Assembly (NCBI GenBank): GCA_047615875.1 | Contig: JBLHGU010000172.1 | Coordinates: forward strand, 1-10,607 | Direction: 5' to 3' | From: JBLHGU01 sp047615875 | GTDB taxonomy: Bacteria > Pseudomonadota > Gammaproteobacteria > Arenicellales > CAJQKF01 | Length of the DNA stretch: 10,607 nucleotides | In this document: positions 1 through 7,069 of the stretch, piece after piece | How the letters are laid out: every line of letters starts with the position of its first letter | Position numbering within the stretch: position 1 is the stretch's first letter | Position numbers and translations under genes: made by a program | Notes under the pieces: model-generated | What the model was told of the DNA's origin: nothing | What the model saw: the letters and a program-made list of their open reading frames with translations, nothing else | The model's database searches: none

Positions 1-535
1 CATTCAGATCTTTAGAAACACCTTGCCCAGATTGTTTTCCCGCCTGCAAAAATGTATCGAACAACGGGCTTTGCAAATGTCCGCGAGTAACACCTAACGG
101 GCCACTACCGCCTCGCCATTTATCAGCACCATGATCACTCGATTCGCCTCGTTTAAAATAAGGCAGACAATTCGCATAAGCCCATTGTGGTAGTTGATGC
201 TCATCCGCCCATCGGTCGAAATCTCGCGGGTGACCTCGCATATAGACCATACAGTTAATAGACGATGATCCGCCGACCACCTTGCCTCTGGGTGTATCGA
301 GTTGTCTATCATCCAGCGCCTGCTCGGTATCGGTGACATAGTTCCAGTTGATGCGTTTATCTTTATAGGCTCGATAAACGCCCGCCGGAATATGTATCAA
401 CAGATCTCGATCCATCGGCCCGGCTTCGAGAATAAGCACTCGATTTGATGGATTCTCACTGAGTCGATTAGCAAGAACGCAACCTGCAGAGCCAGCCCCA
501 ATCACAATGTAGTCGTAGGTCTGGGACTGTTTCAC
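1..535 (-). CDS. GMC family FAD-dependent oxidoreductase (choline dehydrogenase-like), N-terminal part
   Basis: This frame stays open from a GTG at 535 to the window edge, giving 178 residues of a protein normally about 530-560 long. It shows the GMC FAD-binding start: a YDYIVIGAGSAG segment with GxGxxG at residues 13-18, an acidic residue ending the second strand (LILEAG, E37), and the GMC signature around residues 84-101 (GKVVGGSSSIN, then YMRG). GMC enzymes oxidise alcohols such as choline using FAD; the active-site His pair lies beyond the window. GTG is the only in-frame start after an upstream TGA. An ATG-ATG-TGA overlaps it in another frame, and no convincing ribosome binding site is visible. 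It lies 59 bases downstream of the Rieske gene on the same strand, so co-transcription is likely. The family is secure, the substrate unknown. Confidence 0.9.
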   Translation of the reverse strand, partial: MKQSQTYDYIVIGAGSAGCVLANRLSENPSNRVLILEAGPMDRDLLIHIPAGVYRAYKDKRINWNYVTDTEQALDDRQLDTPRGKVVGGSSSINCMVYMRGHPRDFDRWADEHQLPQWAYANCLPYFKRGESSDHGADKWRGGSGPLGVTRGHLQSPLFDTFLQAGKQSGQGVSKDLN

Positions 536-594
536 ATCATTAACCGGTCAAAAATAAAGGTATAAGCGGCGCAAATAATTTTGTTCATCCCAAA

Positions 595-1758
595 TCACTT
601 ATCGAGCTGAGGTGCGACTTGCTCATGAAGCATTTTATGAAATGCTTCTCCAGGGTGTTCGCTATAGCGGCTTTCTTCCTCATCAATGAGAAACTTGCTA
701 CCCGTAAACCCATGCGATTTATGCCCTAAATGAACTGCTGTGGTCAAGTCATTGTCTTCATCACTCAGCGGGCCATTCATCCAGTCGATTGCGGCGCGGC
801 TTGTATCTGACCCTTTGGCTTCTACAGCGCCCGAATAGGCATAGTCCAGGCCAGTTTTTTCTGGGCCAAATGGAGGCGTTCGGTAGGTCATGAAAGTTTT
901 CGATGCTGGCATAGCAACAATTTGTAAATCGGGATAAACCCAGATAATGGTGAAGCCGTCGACATCGTTGCGAGCATTACTAGAGTCAAAGTCGTAGCCT
1001 GCATTATTGGAGGCCGGTGCTGGCAAGCCCCATTCGACGAGCCACTTACCGTGAGTTTCGCGCTCAAAGCTTGCAAACTGCATGCTATTGGTCAATTGCC
1101 GATGAGCCGGTCCAGAAAACTGAAAGTGGTAGGTATCGATCGCATTATCGACCTGGGTTTTCCAGTTAATAGGCAATGTATTGTGATTGCCCTCGAAAAA
1201 TATGGCTGTTTCAACATCGGGAATGTACTGGCTAATGGCTGCGTCTAGCCCCGACATTTCTTTGGCGATTGGACTCGCTTCAGGGTTCAGATTAACCCAG
1301 ACAAACGAGCCATACTCCGATACTTTAACTTCGGGTAAACAAATATCCTGAACAGGGAAGTTAGGTACTTTCTGCAGATTTGGCACGTGCCTTAATGAAC
1401 CGTTGAGTTCGTAGCCCCATGAGTGATAGGGGCAGCGGATAACACCTGACAGGTTTCCCCGACGTTCATTGACTAAGATGTGTCCACGATGCTGACAGAC
1501 ATTATAAAAAGCACGCAATACGTTGTCCCTGCCGCGAACGACAAGAATACTCTCGTCACAAAAGTCCAGTCGTACAAAATCACCAACATTGTTTAGCTCA
1601 GACTGGTGTCCAGCACAAAGCCAGTTATTACGATAAACGGCGATAGCTTCGGCCTCGTAAACCGAAACATCATGATACCAATGCGGAGGCAGTGCGAAGG
1701 GTTCCCGGTATGGCGGCGCTGTTTGTTGTGGCTCTAACAGACGATTACTTTCGGACAT
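595..1758 (-). CDS. Rieske [2Fe-2S] ring-hydroxylating-type oxygenase, alpha (catalytic) subunit
   Basis: A 387-residue protein of normal length for a non-haem iron Rieske oxygenase. The N-terminal Rieske domain has C88-x-H90 and C109-x2-H112 (CQHRGH and CPYHSWGY), which ligate the 2Fe-2S cluster. The C-terminal domain has the mononuclear iron site: D208-T-Y-H211 supplies the bridging Asp and first His, H219 is the likely second His, and D335 (in SDEDNDL) the probable carboxylate. The two His are separated by seven residues rather than the usual four. The family oxidises aromatic rings or N-demethylates quaternary amines (GbcA, CntA, Stc2). It needs an electron-donating reductase, and none is encoded here. 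An AGGAG sits six bases before the ATG. It is divergent from the LysR gene and probably under its control. The substrate cannot be read from sequence alone. Confidence 0.93.
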   Translation of the reverse strand: MSESNRLLEPQQTAPPYREPFALPPHWYHDVSVYEAEAIAVYRNNWLCAGHQSELNNVGDFVRLDFCDESILVVRGRDNVLRAFYNVCQHRGHILVNERRGNLSGVIRCPYHSWGYELNGSLRHVPNLQKVPNFPVQDICLPEVKVSEYGSFVWVNLNPEASPIAKEMSGLDAAISQYIPDVETAIFFEGNHNTLPINWKTQVDNAIDTYHFQFSGPAHRQLTNSMQFASFERETHGKWLVEWGLPAPASNNAGYDFDSSNARNDVDGFTIIWVYPDLQIVAMPASKTFMTYRTPPFGPEKTGLDYAYSGAVEAKGSDTSRAAIDWMNGPLSDEDNDLTTAVHLGHKSHGFTGSKFLIDEEESRYSEHPGEAFHKMLHEQVAPQLDK

Positions 1759-1880
1759 TTTAAGCTCCTGGTGACAGTATCAACGGTTTAATTTAAGATA
1801 CCTTATGGTTTTCCATATTATCTTTCAAACGTCTATTTTGCGTCCAATTGCATACGCTATTGTTATGCTAAAACGAAATC
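1759..1880. promoter_or_regulatory. Divergent promoter region between Rieske oxygenase and LysR regulator
   Basis: This 122-base gap must hold both promoters and the LysR binding site. Two dyads are visible: TATGG-TTTT-CCATA at 1804-1817, and GCATA-N9-TATGC at 1850-1868, which has the size of a LysR-type operator half-site pair. The second lies within 13 bases of the LysR start, so it could mediate autoregulation. A weak plus-strand promoter is possible: TTGCGT at 1838-1843, 17 bases, then TGTTAT at 1861-1866. The Rieske ribosome binding site (CTCCT on this strand) is at 1765-1769. Assignments were made by eye. Confidence 0.5.
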
Positions 1881-2792
1881 ATGCGTGATCTGTTACCGCT
1901 GGCAACTCTACCTGCATTTGAAGCAGCGGCTCGCCTCAAGAGTTTTACTCTGGCGGCGAAGGAGCTAAACCTTAGTCAGGCAGCGGTCAGCCGACAAATA
2001 AAACAGCTTGAACAGCGCCTCGGGGTTGATTTGTTTGAGCGCTATCACCGAGCGGTATTACTAACCGCCAACGGCGAGCAATTCTATCGAACCGCCGGAT
2101 TAACGCTGCGCTTATTAGGAGAGGCGGCGCGGAATTTGAGACCCGAGCGTAGCAAATCATCAATCAGCATCGGAACCGACCTGGCATTTGCACATTTCTG
2201 GTTAATCCCCCGACTAGACTTGTTGAAGCAATCGAGTCACGGCATGTCGTTATCTGTTACTGCCTCTGACAACGAAGTCGACTGCCTCGACCAGAGTGTA
2301 GATATTCCTATTGTCTACGGTACGGGGAACTGGCCAGGTTTTGAATCTCGCTATTTATTAGACGAGGTGGTTTTCCCCGTTTGTAGTCCGAGTTACCTGA
2401 AAACACTAGGCAAAGTTAGCGAGCCCAAAGACTTGCTTAAAGGACAGCTACTACATGTAAAAGGGGGACCGAGTACCTGGATATCATGGCAAGAATGGTT
2501 TGGTTCACAACAACTACAAATACCATCAGGCCAACCGGAGATAGAACTCAATAGTTTGCCTTGGACGATCCAGGCAGCTTGCACAGGTCAGGGTATAGCA
2601 TTGGGCTGGAAACACCTTCTGGATGATTTAATTGAGAACGGCACGTTAGTACGACCGATACCGCACAGTATCAGCACTGATCGTGCTTATTATCTGTTGT
2701 TTCGACAAGACGATAGCGCTAATGAATCATTCGAACAGGTTTATCGAGGGGTCATTGACTTGATCAATAATCCGAAGGTAGTTCCCGAGTAA
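1881..2792 (+). CDS. LysR family transcriptional regulator (GcvA-like)
   Basis: A 303-residue protein, the usual LysR length. The N-terminal winged helix-turn-helix spans about residues 5-63. It begins LPAFEAAARLKSFTLAAKEL, then has the recognition segment LSQAAVSRQIKQLE and the wing LGVDLFER. The C-terminal part (about 90-295) is the substrate-binding-like effector domain. The wording of the HTH is closest to the GcvA/AmpR group. It is divergently transcribed from the Rieske gene with a 122-base gap, the standard arrangement for a regulator of the adjacent catabolic operon, so it probably senses the Rieske/GMC substrate or a product. There is no clear ribosome binding site before the ATG. 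The 3' end is intact, but a RAYT-derived element begins four bases after the stop. Confidence 0.93.
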   Translation: MRDLLPLATLPAFEAAARLKSFTLAAKELNLSQAAVSRQIKQLEQRLGVDLFERYHRAVLLTANGEQFYRTAGLTLRLLGEAARNLRPERSKSSISIGTDLAFAHFWLIPRLDLLKQSSHGMSLSVTASDNEVDCLDQSVDIPIVYGTGNWPGFESRYLLDEVVFPVCSPSYLKTLGKVSEPKDLLKGQLLHVKGGPSTWISWQEWFGSQQLQIPSGQPEIELNSLPWTIQAACTGQGIALGWKHLLDDLIENGTLVRPIPHSISTDRAYYLLFRQDDSANESFEQVYRGVIDLINNPKVVPE

Positions 2793-2795
2793 GAC

Positions 2796-3124
2796 AAACT
2801 GGGACGGATTTATTAAATTTTTAACATACGATCTAAATGCCCTATAATTTGTAATCTCAAAACGAAAGCAAAAGGAGTTTGCTATGCCAAGGATTGGAAG
2901 AGTGGTAGCCCAAAATATGCCACATCATATCGTTCAGTGCGGACACAACAAGAATGCTGTATTCGTAGAGAATGACGACTATTCTTATTATCTCAATACC
3001 CTGATTGAATGGACACAGTTACTGTCAGTTAATGTTTACGCCTGGTGTTTGATGACTAATCACGTTCATGTACTGCTCGACCCCGGCGATGATGTAAAAA
3101 GAATTAAATAAATCTGTCCCGGTT
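2796..3124 (+). mobile_element. RAYT-type (REP-associated tyrosine transposase) element, internally deleted
   Basis: The element is bounded by an imperfect inverted repeat of about 23 bases. The left end at 2796-2818 reads AAACTGGGACGGATTTATTA. The right end at 3102-3124 reads, in reverse complement, AACCGGGACAGATTTATTTA. Between them lies only the first third of a Y1-type transposase gene, joined directly to the right end, so the element cannot move on its own. A 9-bp tandem duplication (CCGGTTATT twice, 3119-3136) marks the right boundary. The bounds were set by eye from the repeat match. Confidence 0.7.
2884..3111 (+). pseudogene. Truncated RAYT / Y1_Tnp transposase
   Basis: 75 codons of a protein normally around 200-300 residues. 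The N-terminal hallmarks of the IS200-like Y1_Tnp superfamily are clear: PRIGRVVAQNMPHHIVQCGH near the start, the DDYSYYL segment, and the HUH motif in WCLMTNHVHVLLDP (NHVH) that binds the catalytic metal. The frame ends four codons after DPGDDV, where the element's right end was joined by deletion, giving a short unrelated tail and a TAA. The catalytic tyrosine, normally further downstream, is gone, so the product cannot be an active transposase. Where relatives read QRGHN this protein has QCGHN. A good ribosome binding site (AGGAG, 2873-2877) precedes the ATG by six bases, so a short HUH-only protein might still be made. Confidence 0.85.
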
Positions 3125-3160
3125 ATTCCGGTTATTCGTATTCGAAGTTCATCAACCAGA

Positions 3161-3196
3161 TTGATTTCTATACGCAATTAACGTATATTTCGGTAC
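3161..3196 (+). promoter_or_regulatory. Predicted higB2A2 promoter with operator dyad
   Basis: A well-formed sigma-70-like promoter: TTGATT at 3161-3166, a 17-base spacer, and TATATT at 3184-3189. An inverted repeat TATACG-N7-CGTATA (3169-3187) covers the spacer and -10 box, a good position for autorepression by the HigA2 antitoxin. The -10 box ends only seven bases before the toxin ATG at 3197, and no ribosome binding site lies between, so the transcript may be leaderless. Predicted by eye. Confidence 0.6.
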
Positions 3197-3529
3197 ATGA
3201 AAGGACTCTTCATAGAATCTCAATTATTTGAGAAGCACCGCCAGACATATCTCAACGATGATGAATATTTAGCATTTCAAATAGAGCTTCTACTAATCCC
3301 AAAATTTGGCGACGTAATACAAGGCACTGGTGGCCTTCGAAAAATCAGGGTTTCCGCCAAAGGTAAAGGAAAGCGCGGTGGAGTAAGAGTTATATACTAT
3401 TATTTTGATTTATTCAGGCGATTTTATCTGTTAACAATATACGCCAAAAATGAGGTTACCGATTTAACTTCGGATGAGAAACGTCAATTGAAAGCATTTA
3501 TAGAGGTATGGAAAAATGAGCAAACGTAA
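3197..3529 (+). CDS. higB2: HigB2-type toxin, RelE/ParE superfamily mRNA interferase
   Basis: A 110-residue protein closely resembling, from memory, the HigB2 toxin of Vibrio cholerae in length and wording. It starts MKGLFIESQLFEKHRQTYL and has the family block GDVIQGTGGLRKIR. It then has the basic KGKGKRGG stretch, the YYYFD strand and YLLTIYAKNE, and ends in an amphipathic helix. RelE-fold toxins of this group cut mRNA on the ribosome and are held in check by the partner antitoxin. The toxin gene comes first and overlaps the antitoxin gene by 14 bases, the reversed order typical of hig loci. The start agrees with the family N-terminus even though no ribosome binding site precedes it. Base composition is richer in A+T than the flanking catabolic genes, consistent with acquisition by transfer. 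Confidence 0.92.
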   Translation: MKGLFIESQLFEKHRQTYLNDDEYLAFQIELLLIPKFGDVIQGTGGLRKIRVSAKGKGKRGGVRVIYYYFDLFRRFYLLTIYAKNEVTDLTSDEKRQLKAFIEVWKNEQT

Positions 3530-3830
3530 TCTTTTTTCTGAACTTAGCTCCGCCCTGAATGAAGCCAAATTGCATTCAGAAAAGAAGTTAACTTTAAAGA
3601 CGCATACTATTGAAGTGCCTCACGATTTAAGTATCTCACCCGAGGAAATTATCGGCCTGCGAGAGAACTTTAATATGTCTCGCGGTGTATTCGCAAAATA
3701 TCTTCATATATCTTCAAGGACACTTGAGAATTGGGAACAAGGAAGAAGCAAGCCAAATGAGCAGGCGATAACATTGCTAAAGTTAGTTAAGTCTCATCCG
3801 GAAACAATGTCCCACATAGCGGCATTGTAA
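3516..3830 (+). CDS. higA2: HigA2-type antitoxin, XRE/HTH family
   Basis: A 104-residue antitoxin, the size expected for HigA2. The N-terminal third (MSKRNLFSELSSALNEAKLH and onward) is the region known in Vibrio HigA2 to be flexible and to wrap the toxin. The C-terminal half, about residues 42-98, is a helix-turn-helix: PEEIIGLRENFNMSRGVFAK, then YLHISSRTLENWEQGRSKPN. It should neutralise the upstream HigB2 and repress the operon by binding the dyad at 3169-3187. It starts inside the toxin gene (14-base overlap) with GAGG at 3503-3506 as ribosome binding site, so unlike the toxin it has a conventional start. The module looks intact. No terminator is evident after the stop. Confidence 0.92.
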   Translation: MSKRNLFSELSSALNEAKLHSEKKLTLKTHTIEVPHDLSISPEEIIGLRENFNMSRGVFAKYLHISSRTLENWEQGRSKPNEQAITLLKLVKSHPETMSHIAAL

Positions 3831-4003
3831 TTGTTTAGGAGAGTATCTGCCGCCGCACTGATAAGGGTAGGAAATAAATTGCTCACTCACTGTTACTGGC
3901 TTTCAACCGATACTGATCCTATAGAATTCTGTCCCAAGAATTCCCGCAGGCGATCGAGAATTCAGTAAAGGTCTTATATCAACACCTGCCCCCTTACCTT
4001 CAA
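3831..4003. other. Intergenic stretch between higA2 and the aminotransferase remnant
   Basis: No gene, clear terminator or recombination site was found here. The only pattern is three GAATTC hexamers in 40 bases (3924, 3938, 3958), each preceded by A. This looks like the seam between the TA cassette and the older catabolic sequence, but no boundary repeat is visible. Confidence 0.4.
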
Positions 4004-4519
4004 TTATCCCTGTAAGAACTCACCTAATAGCGCCAGAAATCGATCAATTTCTTCGGGCTTGTTGTAATGAGTTGGGCCAACCCGCACCACACAACCTTTG
4101 TCCAGTACGCCCATTAAACGACAAGGTTCGACACCATAATTATGTCCTGACCAAATGTAGATGCCATGCTCGGCCATGTGTTGTGCGATTTCGCCTGGTG
4201 TAGTGATGTCGGTGCAAAACGATACCGTCGGTACGCGTCGGTTAAGATGTGCTGGATCGGTGATGCCTAACACGGTAACCCCATCGATTGCCTGCAAACC
4301 CGCAATTAATCGAGCTGCCAGCATTTGGTTGTGCTGCTCCATCGCCTCGACACCAGCTACGATGTGCGCACGCCTTGTATCTGCGGCTGGCGTTCCAAAT
4401 GTTTTACGGACCCATTCGTAATATTCAATCGCACCTCGGACACCCGCCAATGATTCGCGATTAGTGGTACCAGTGACGAATTTGAACGGCAATTCGGTTG
4501 GCGCAGGACGCACCTTGAG
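4004..4519 (-). pseudogene. Class V PLP-dependent aminotransferase / cysteine desulfurase-like, C-terminal remnant
   Basis: About 172 codons remain of a protein usually near 400 long. They match the C-terminal small domain of SufS/NifS-like class V aminotransferases: LKVRPAP followed by PFKFVTGTTNRESLAGVRGA, a middle NRRVPTVSF strand, the helix in GEIAQHMAEHGIYIWSGHNY, and a final VVRVGPTHYNKPEEIDRFL. The N-terminal half, including the PLP-binding lysine, is missing. The gene is cut at 4517-4519, where the GAGGAAACTGGGAC repeats begin. A GTG at 4513 could act as a start but would give an inactive fragment. The natural stop is kept. It points away from the FAD oxidoreductase remnant on the other side of the repeat, suggesting a former divergent gene pair. 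Its original substrate cannot be named. Confidence 0.85.
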
Positions 4520-4613
4520 GAAACTGGGACGAGGAAACTGGGACGAGGAAACTGGGACAGATCTATTTAAAACACAATGCCAAGGATTTGATTAATTAAA
4601 TCTGTCCCGGTTT
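4517..4613. repeat. Short MITE-like derivative of the RAYT element with a 14-bp triplication
   Basis: Three tandem copies of GAGGAAACTGGGAC (4517-4558) run into the same terminal sequence as the RAYT element at 2796: AAACTGGGACAGATCTATTT from 4549, and AAATCTGTCCCGGTT at the other end (to about 4612). In between, ATGCCAAGGATT (4577-4588) equals the first 12 bases of the RAYT transposase gene, joined almost directly to the right end. So this roughly 65-bp core looks like a more deeply deleted derivative of the same element. It occupies the point where both neighbouring genes lose their 5' ends. Confidence 0.7.
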
Positions 4614-5605
4614 TCGTAAGCTTTCACGATGCGGGCAGTATCCGGATTGCCAACACGCCGGCCGAACTCGAGTCGTATAAAAAACTCGAGGTAGCCTATG
4701 AGAAACTCGACATACCCTATGAGGTAGTTGGCCGGGAGAAAATTGAAAGTCTGCATCCATTATTAAATACCGAAGGTATGCTCGGTGCGGCGCATACACC
4801 AACCGATGGTCACCTTGATGCCTCTGGCGCCTGCCATGCCGTTGCAAAATGTGCGCGCATGCGTGGTGCCGAAATCAAACGAAACTGCGATGTTGAAAGA
4901 CTCGAAAAAACCAGCACGGGCTGGTTACTACACACTGGCGATGGCGTTATCGAAGCCGAGCAAGTGGTGATGGCCAACAGCTTCTGGGCGCGAGAACTGG
5001 GTGCAAGTATTGACTTGAACATTCCGGTATTTGCGGTTAAACACCACGCCCTTGTGACCGAGGACATCACTGAACTCGCCAGTCTTGATTTCGAAGTGCC
5101 GACCATACGTGATTCGCATGGCCAGTATAATATGCGCCAGGAAGGACAGGGTTTCCTCAGCGGCATTTACGAAGCCGATGCTCTGTTCTGGGCCCTCGAC
5201 GGTGTGCCAGCAGATTTCAATCAGGGTCTGTTCGAACCTGAGCTTGATCGACTGGAAGACAATTTCGAAAAAGTGATTGAACGTGTACCTGCTTTCGGCG
5301 CCGCCGGAATCAAACAAGTCATCTACGGAGCCATTTGCTACTCGCCTGACGCTTTGCCCCTGCTTGGACCTGTCAAACAGTATCCAGGGCTCTGGCTGGC
5401 CACTGGCTTCAGTATCGGCATCGGCACGGGCAGCGGCTCGGCAGATTACCTGGCTCAATGGATAGTGAATGGGCGGCCGCCTTACGATCTGCCAGTCGTT
5501 TACCCGTCGCGCTTTGGCAACAACCTAACCCTTGACCAAAACCTGCAAATGATTCGCAAGGTTTATGAAACGGGTTACCGGATTGGCGTAGGCGGCGGAG
5601 TTTGA
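4613..5605 (+). pseudogene. FAD-dependent oxidoreductase of the dimethylglycine/sarcosine dehydrogenase (DAO) type, 5'-truncated
   Basis: 330 codons continue in frame from the repeat junction; the first recognisable residues are SFHDAGSIRIA. The DAO-superfamily substrate and FAD domain is otherwise well kept: GAAHTPTDGHLDASGACHAV, the Rossmann strand ending VVMANSFWARELG, VFAVKHHALVTE, then PTIRDSHGQYNMRQEGQGFL, YSPDALPLLGP, and the FAD-closing GLWLATGFSIGIGTGSGSA. The N-terminal 90 or so residues, with the GxGxxG FAD-binding start, are missing, so it is probably inactive. An internal ATG at 4778 would shorten it further. It ends shortly after the PSRFG block without the C-terminal folate/GcvT-like domain of full DMGDH proteins. 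This may be natural for a stand-alone oxidase or a second truncation. Such enzymes oxidatively N-demethylate glycine derivatives, but specificity here is inference. Confidence 0.8.
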
Positions 5606-5771
5606 AGAAAGCCAAAAATGGTGGCTACGCAGTACTAATGTAATGATCTGCCGATTCTGTCAAATTCAGGCAGTTAACTTGTCAATGCCCTATAGAGGGT
5701 TGTGCTTCTAACTTAATAGAATCGGTACTAAGTTCGGTCAGCGCTTTTCTTTTAAGAAGTAATTTTTCTCG
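5606..5771. other. Intergenic stretch downstream of the FAD oxidoreductase remnant
   Basis: No gene is recognised here. A small dyad (TTCTT-TT-AAGAA) lies near 5750 and a weak ACTTA/TAAGT pair near 5710-5735, neither convincing as a terminator. Confidence 0.35.
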
Positions 5772-5933
5772 TTAATTGTCTAGCTGCGAGAGCTTTCGAT
5801 CAATTTCCTCGAGCTTTTCCTGTAATCGAGAGTTTGGCTGCACTTTGTTTATCATTAGCAATTTCCAGTGTTCTACCCAATGAATGTCATAACCAGGCTG
5901 TGAACCGCTAAATAAACGTCTTGATGACGGCCT
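5772..5933 (-). pseudogene. Unrecognised 53-codon open frame, possible C-terminal gene remnant
   Basis: The frame is open between a TGA at 5934-5936 and a TAA at 5772-5774, 53 codons with no ATG in its first half. The translated wording looks protein-like rather than random: SGSQPGYDIHWVEHWKLLMI, then a charged helix with heptad-like leucines (RLQEKLEEIDRKLSQLDN) just before the stop. It overlaps the last bases of the ATPase gene in another frame and has no start signal. It may be the tail of a gene whose beginning was replaced by the ATPase segment. The family is not recognised, and chance openness cannot be excluded at this length. Confidence 0.3.
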
Positions 5934-7062
5934 TCATCATACTTTCCAGCGGTAGTACGGTAATGTTATCTGGTAGCTTGTATTCATCATCGCCTAAGTG
6001 GACTACCCATTTTGAAGTGGGTTTTATATCTTCACAGGCTACGTGAAACCCTTTGGACAGTGTTGGGGCAGTTGATCGTTTTATTTCAATTGCCATGAGC
6101 TCGTCGCCGTGGCTGAGTAGTAGATCAATTTCAACTCCGGTTGCCGTTCTATAAAAATAGGCGTCAACATGGCGAGGGCAAATTGAAAGAATGTTCTCTA
6201 TTACAAATCCTTCCCAGCTATTACCCGAAGCTGGGTGACCGAGTAAGCCATCGTAGGTCGATATGTTTAGCAAGGTATGCATTATGCCGCTGTCACGAAT
6301 ATACGTTTTAGGGCTTTTGACTAAACGTTTTTTTGTGTTTGTGTGCCACGGGCGTAGTCTGCGCACGAGCATTAAGTCGACCATTAGATCTAAATATCGA
6401 GCCGCTGACTGGCCTGATATCCCTAAGCTTCCTGCTATCTGTGCAGCATTGAAGAGTTGCCCTTGGTTATGTGCAAGCATCGTCCAAAAGCGTTGTAATG
6501 TTTCAGCGGGTATACGCATACCAAGCGCTGGAATGTCGCGTTCAAGGTAGGTGCGTATAAAGTCTTGGCGCCAGCTTAGGTCGGCGTCTACATAGGCTTC
6601 AGGAAACCCGCCACGCAACCAAAGCTCTCCAACACTATCATTGCCGACTTCCAGCAGATTAAGCACAAAGAGTTCTTGATACGATACGCGACCAGCAAGA
6701 GATTCAGAAGACCGATTTAGTAAATCATTAGAGGCAGAGCTCAATAACAGAAATTGTGAGACTTTATGCCCCTTGCGTCGATTGCGGTCAATCTGGCTTC
6801 TTAAGATTGGAAATAGGTCTGGTCGCCTTTGAACTTCGTCGATGATAATTAAGCGGTCATTATATTGGTCGAAGTAAAAACTAGGGTCCCCCAACTTTTG
6901 AATATCTCTGGGGTCTTCTAAGTCGATATAGATGCTTTTCACTTCTTCGGTGATTTTCTGGGACAGAGTCGTTTTACCAACTTGTCGTGGCCCCAATATG
7001 GCAACCGCAGCAGACTTTTCGAGTTGACTGCGTATTTTGGTATAAAGTATTCTTTCAAGCAT
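5908..7062 (-). CDS. AAA_14 ATPase with C-terminal DUF4143 domain
   Basis: 384 residues from the preferred ATG at 7062, the usual length of this widespread, poorly characterised family. The Walker A motif is ILGPRQVGKTT and Walker B is RLIIIDEVQ; the sensor-like LLLSSASNDLL follows. After a linker containing ELWLRGGFPEAY and FIRTYLERDIPAL comes DUF4143, with a helix-turn-helix-like ISGQSAARYLDLM and a C-terminal motif VEIDLLL...MAIEIKRS that resembles a PD-(D/E)xK nuclease core. The in-frame ATG at 7101 would add 13 residues, but family proteins begin near MLERILYTKI. A promoter-like TTGTAA/TATATT pair (7070-7097) ends seven bases before the 7062 start. The gene lies directly beside an insertion sequence. 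Biological role unknown; a part in defence or TA-like behaviour is only speculation. Confidence 0.9.
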   Translation of the reverse strand: MLERILYTKIRSQLEKSAAVAILGPRQVGKTTLSQKITEEVKSIYIDLEDPRDIQKLGDPSFYFDQYNDRLIIIDEVQRRPDLFPILRSQIDRNRRKGHKVSQFLLLSSASNDLLNRSSESLAGRVSYQELFVLNLLEVGNDSVGELWLRGGFPEAYVDADLSWRQDFIRTYLERDIPALGMRIPAETLQRFWTMLAHNQGQLFNAAQIAGSLGISGQSAARYLDLMVDLMLVRRLRPWHTNTKKRLVKSPKTYIRDSGIMHTLLNISTYDGLLGHPASGNSWEGFVIENILSICPRHVDAYFYRTATGVEIDLLLSHGDELMAIEIKRSTAPTLSKGFHVACEDIKPTSKWVVHLGDDEYKLPDNITVLPLESMMKAVIKTFI

Positions 7063-7069
7063 ACTTGCA

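Noticed and set aside
94..339. An 81-codon minus-strand open frame near the left edge
   Set aside because: It is a shadow of the GMC oxidoreductase, whose own frame is open from 535 to the edge and carries clear motifs.
3930..3943. CTGTCCCAAGAATT as another RAYT-element end
   Set aside because: Only about nine bases agree with the true right end, and the partner end is missing.
3924..3963. Three GAATTC hexamers in 40 bases as a possible regulatory array
   Set aside because: Spacing is irregular (14 and 20 bases), with no longer shared motif; chance or slippage is adequate.
3831..4003. Integron attC site after higB2A2, since the Vibrio homologue lies in a superintegron
   Set aside because: No GTTRRRY/RYYYAAC pair with the expected symmetry was found around the cassette.
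4928..5458. A 176-codon minus-strand open frame antisense to the FAD oxidoreductase
   Set aside because: The plus-strand frame has clear DAO-family motifs; the antisense translation shows no recognisable domain.
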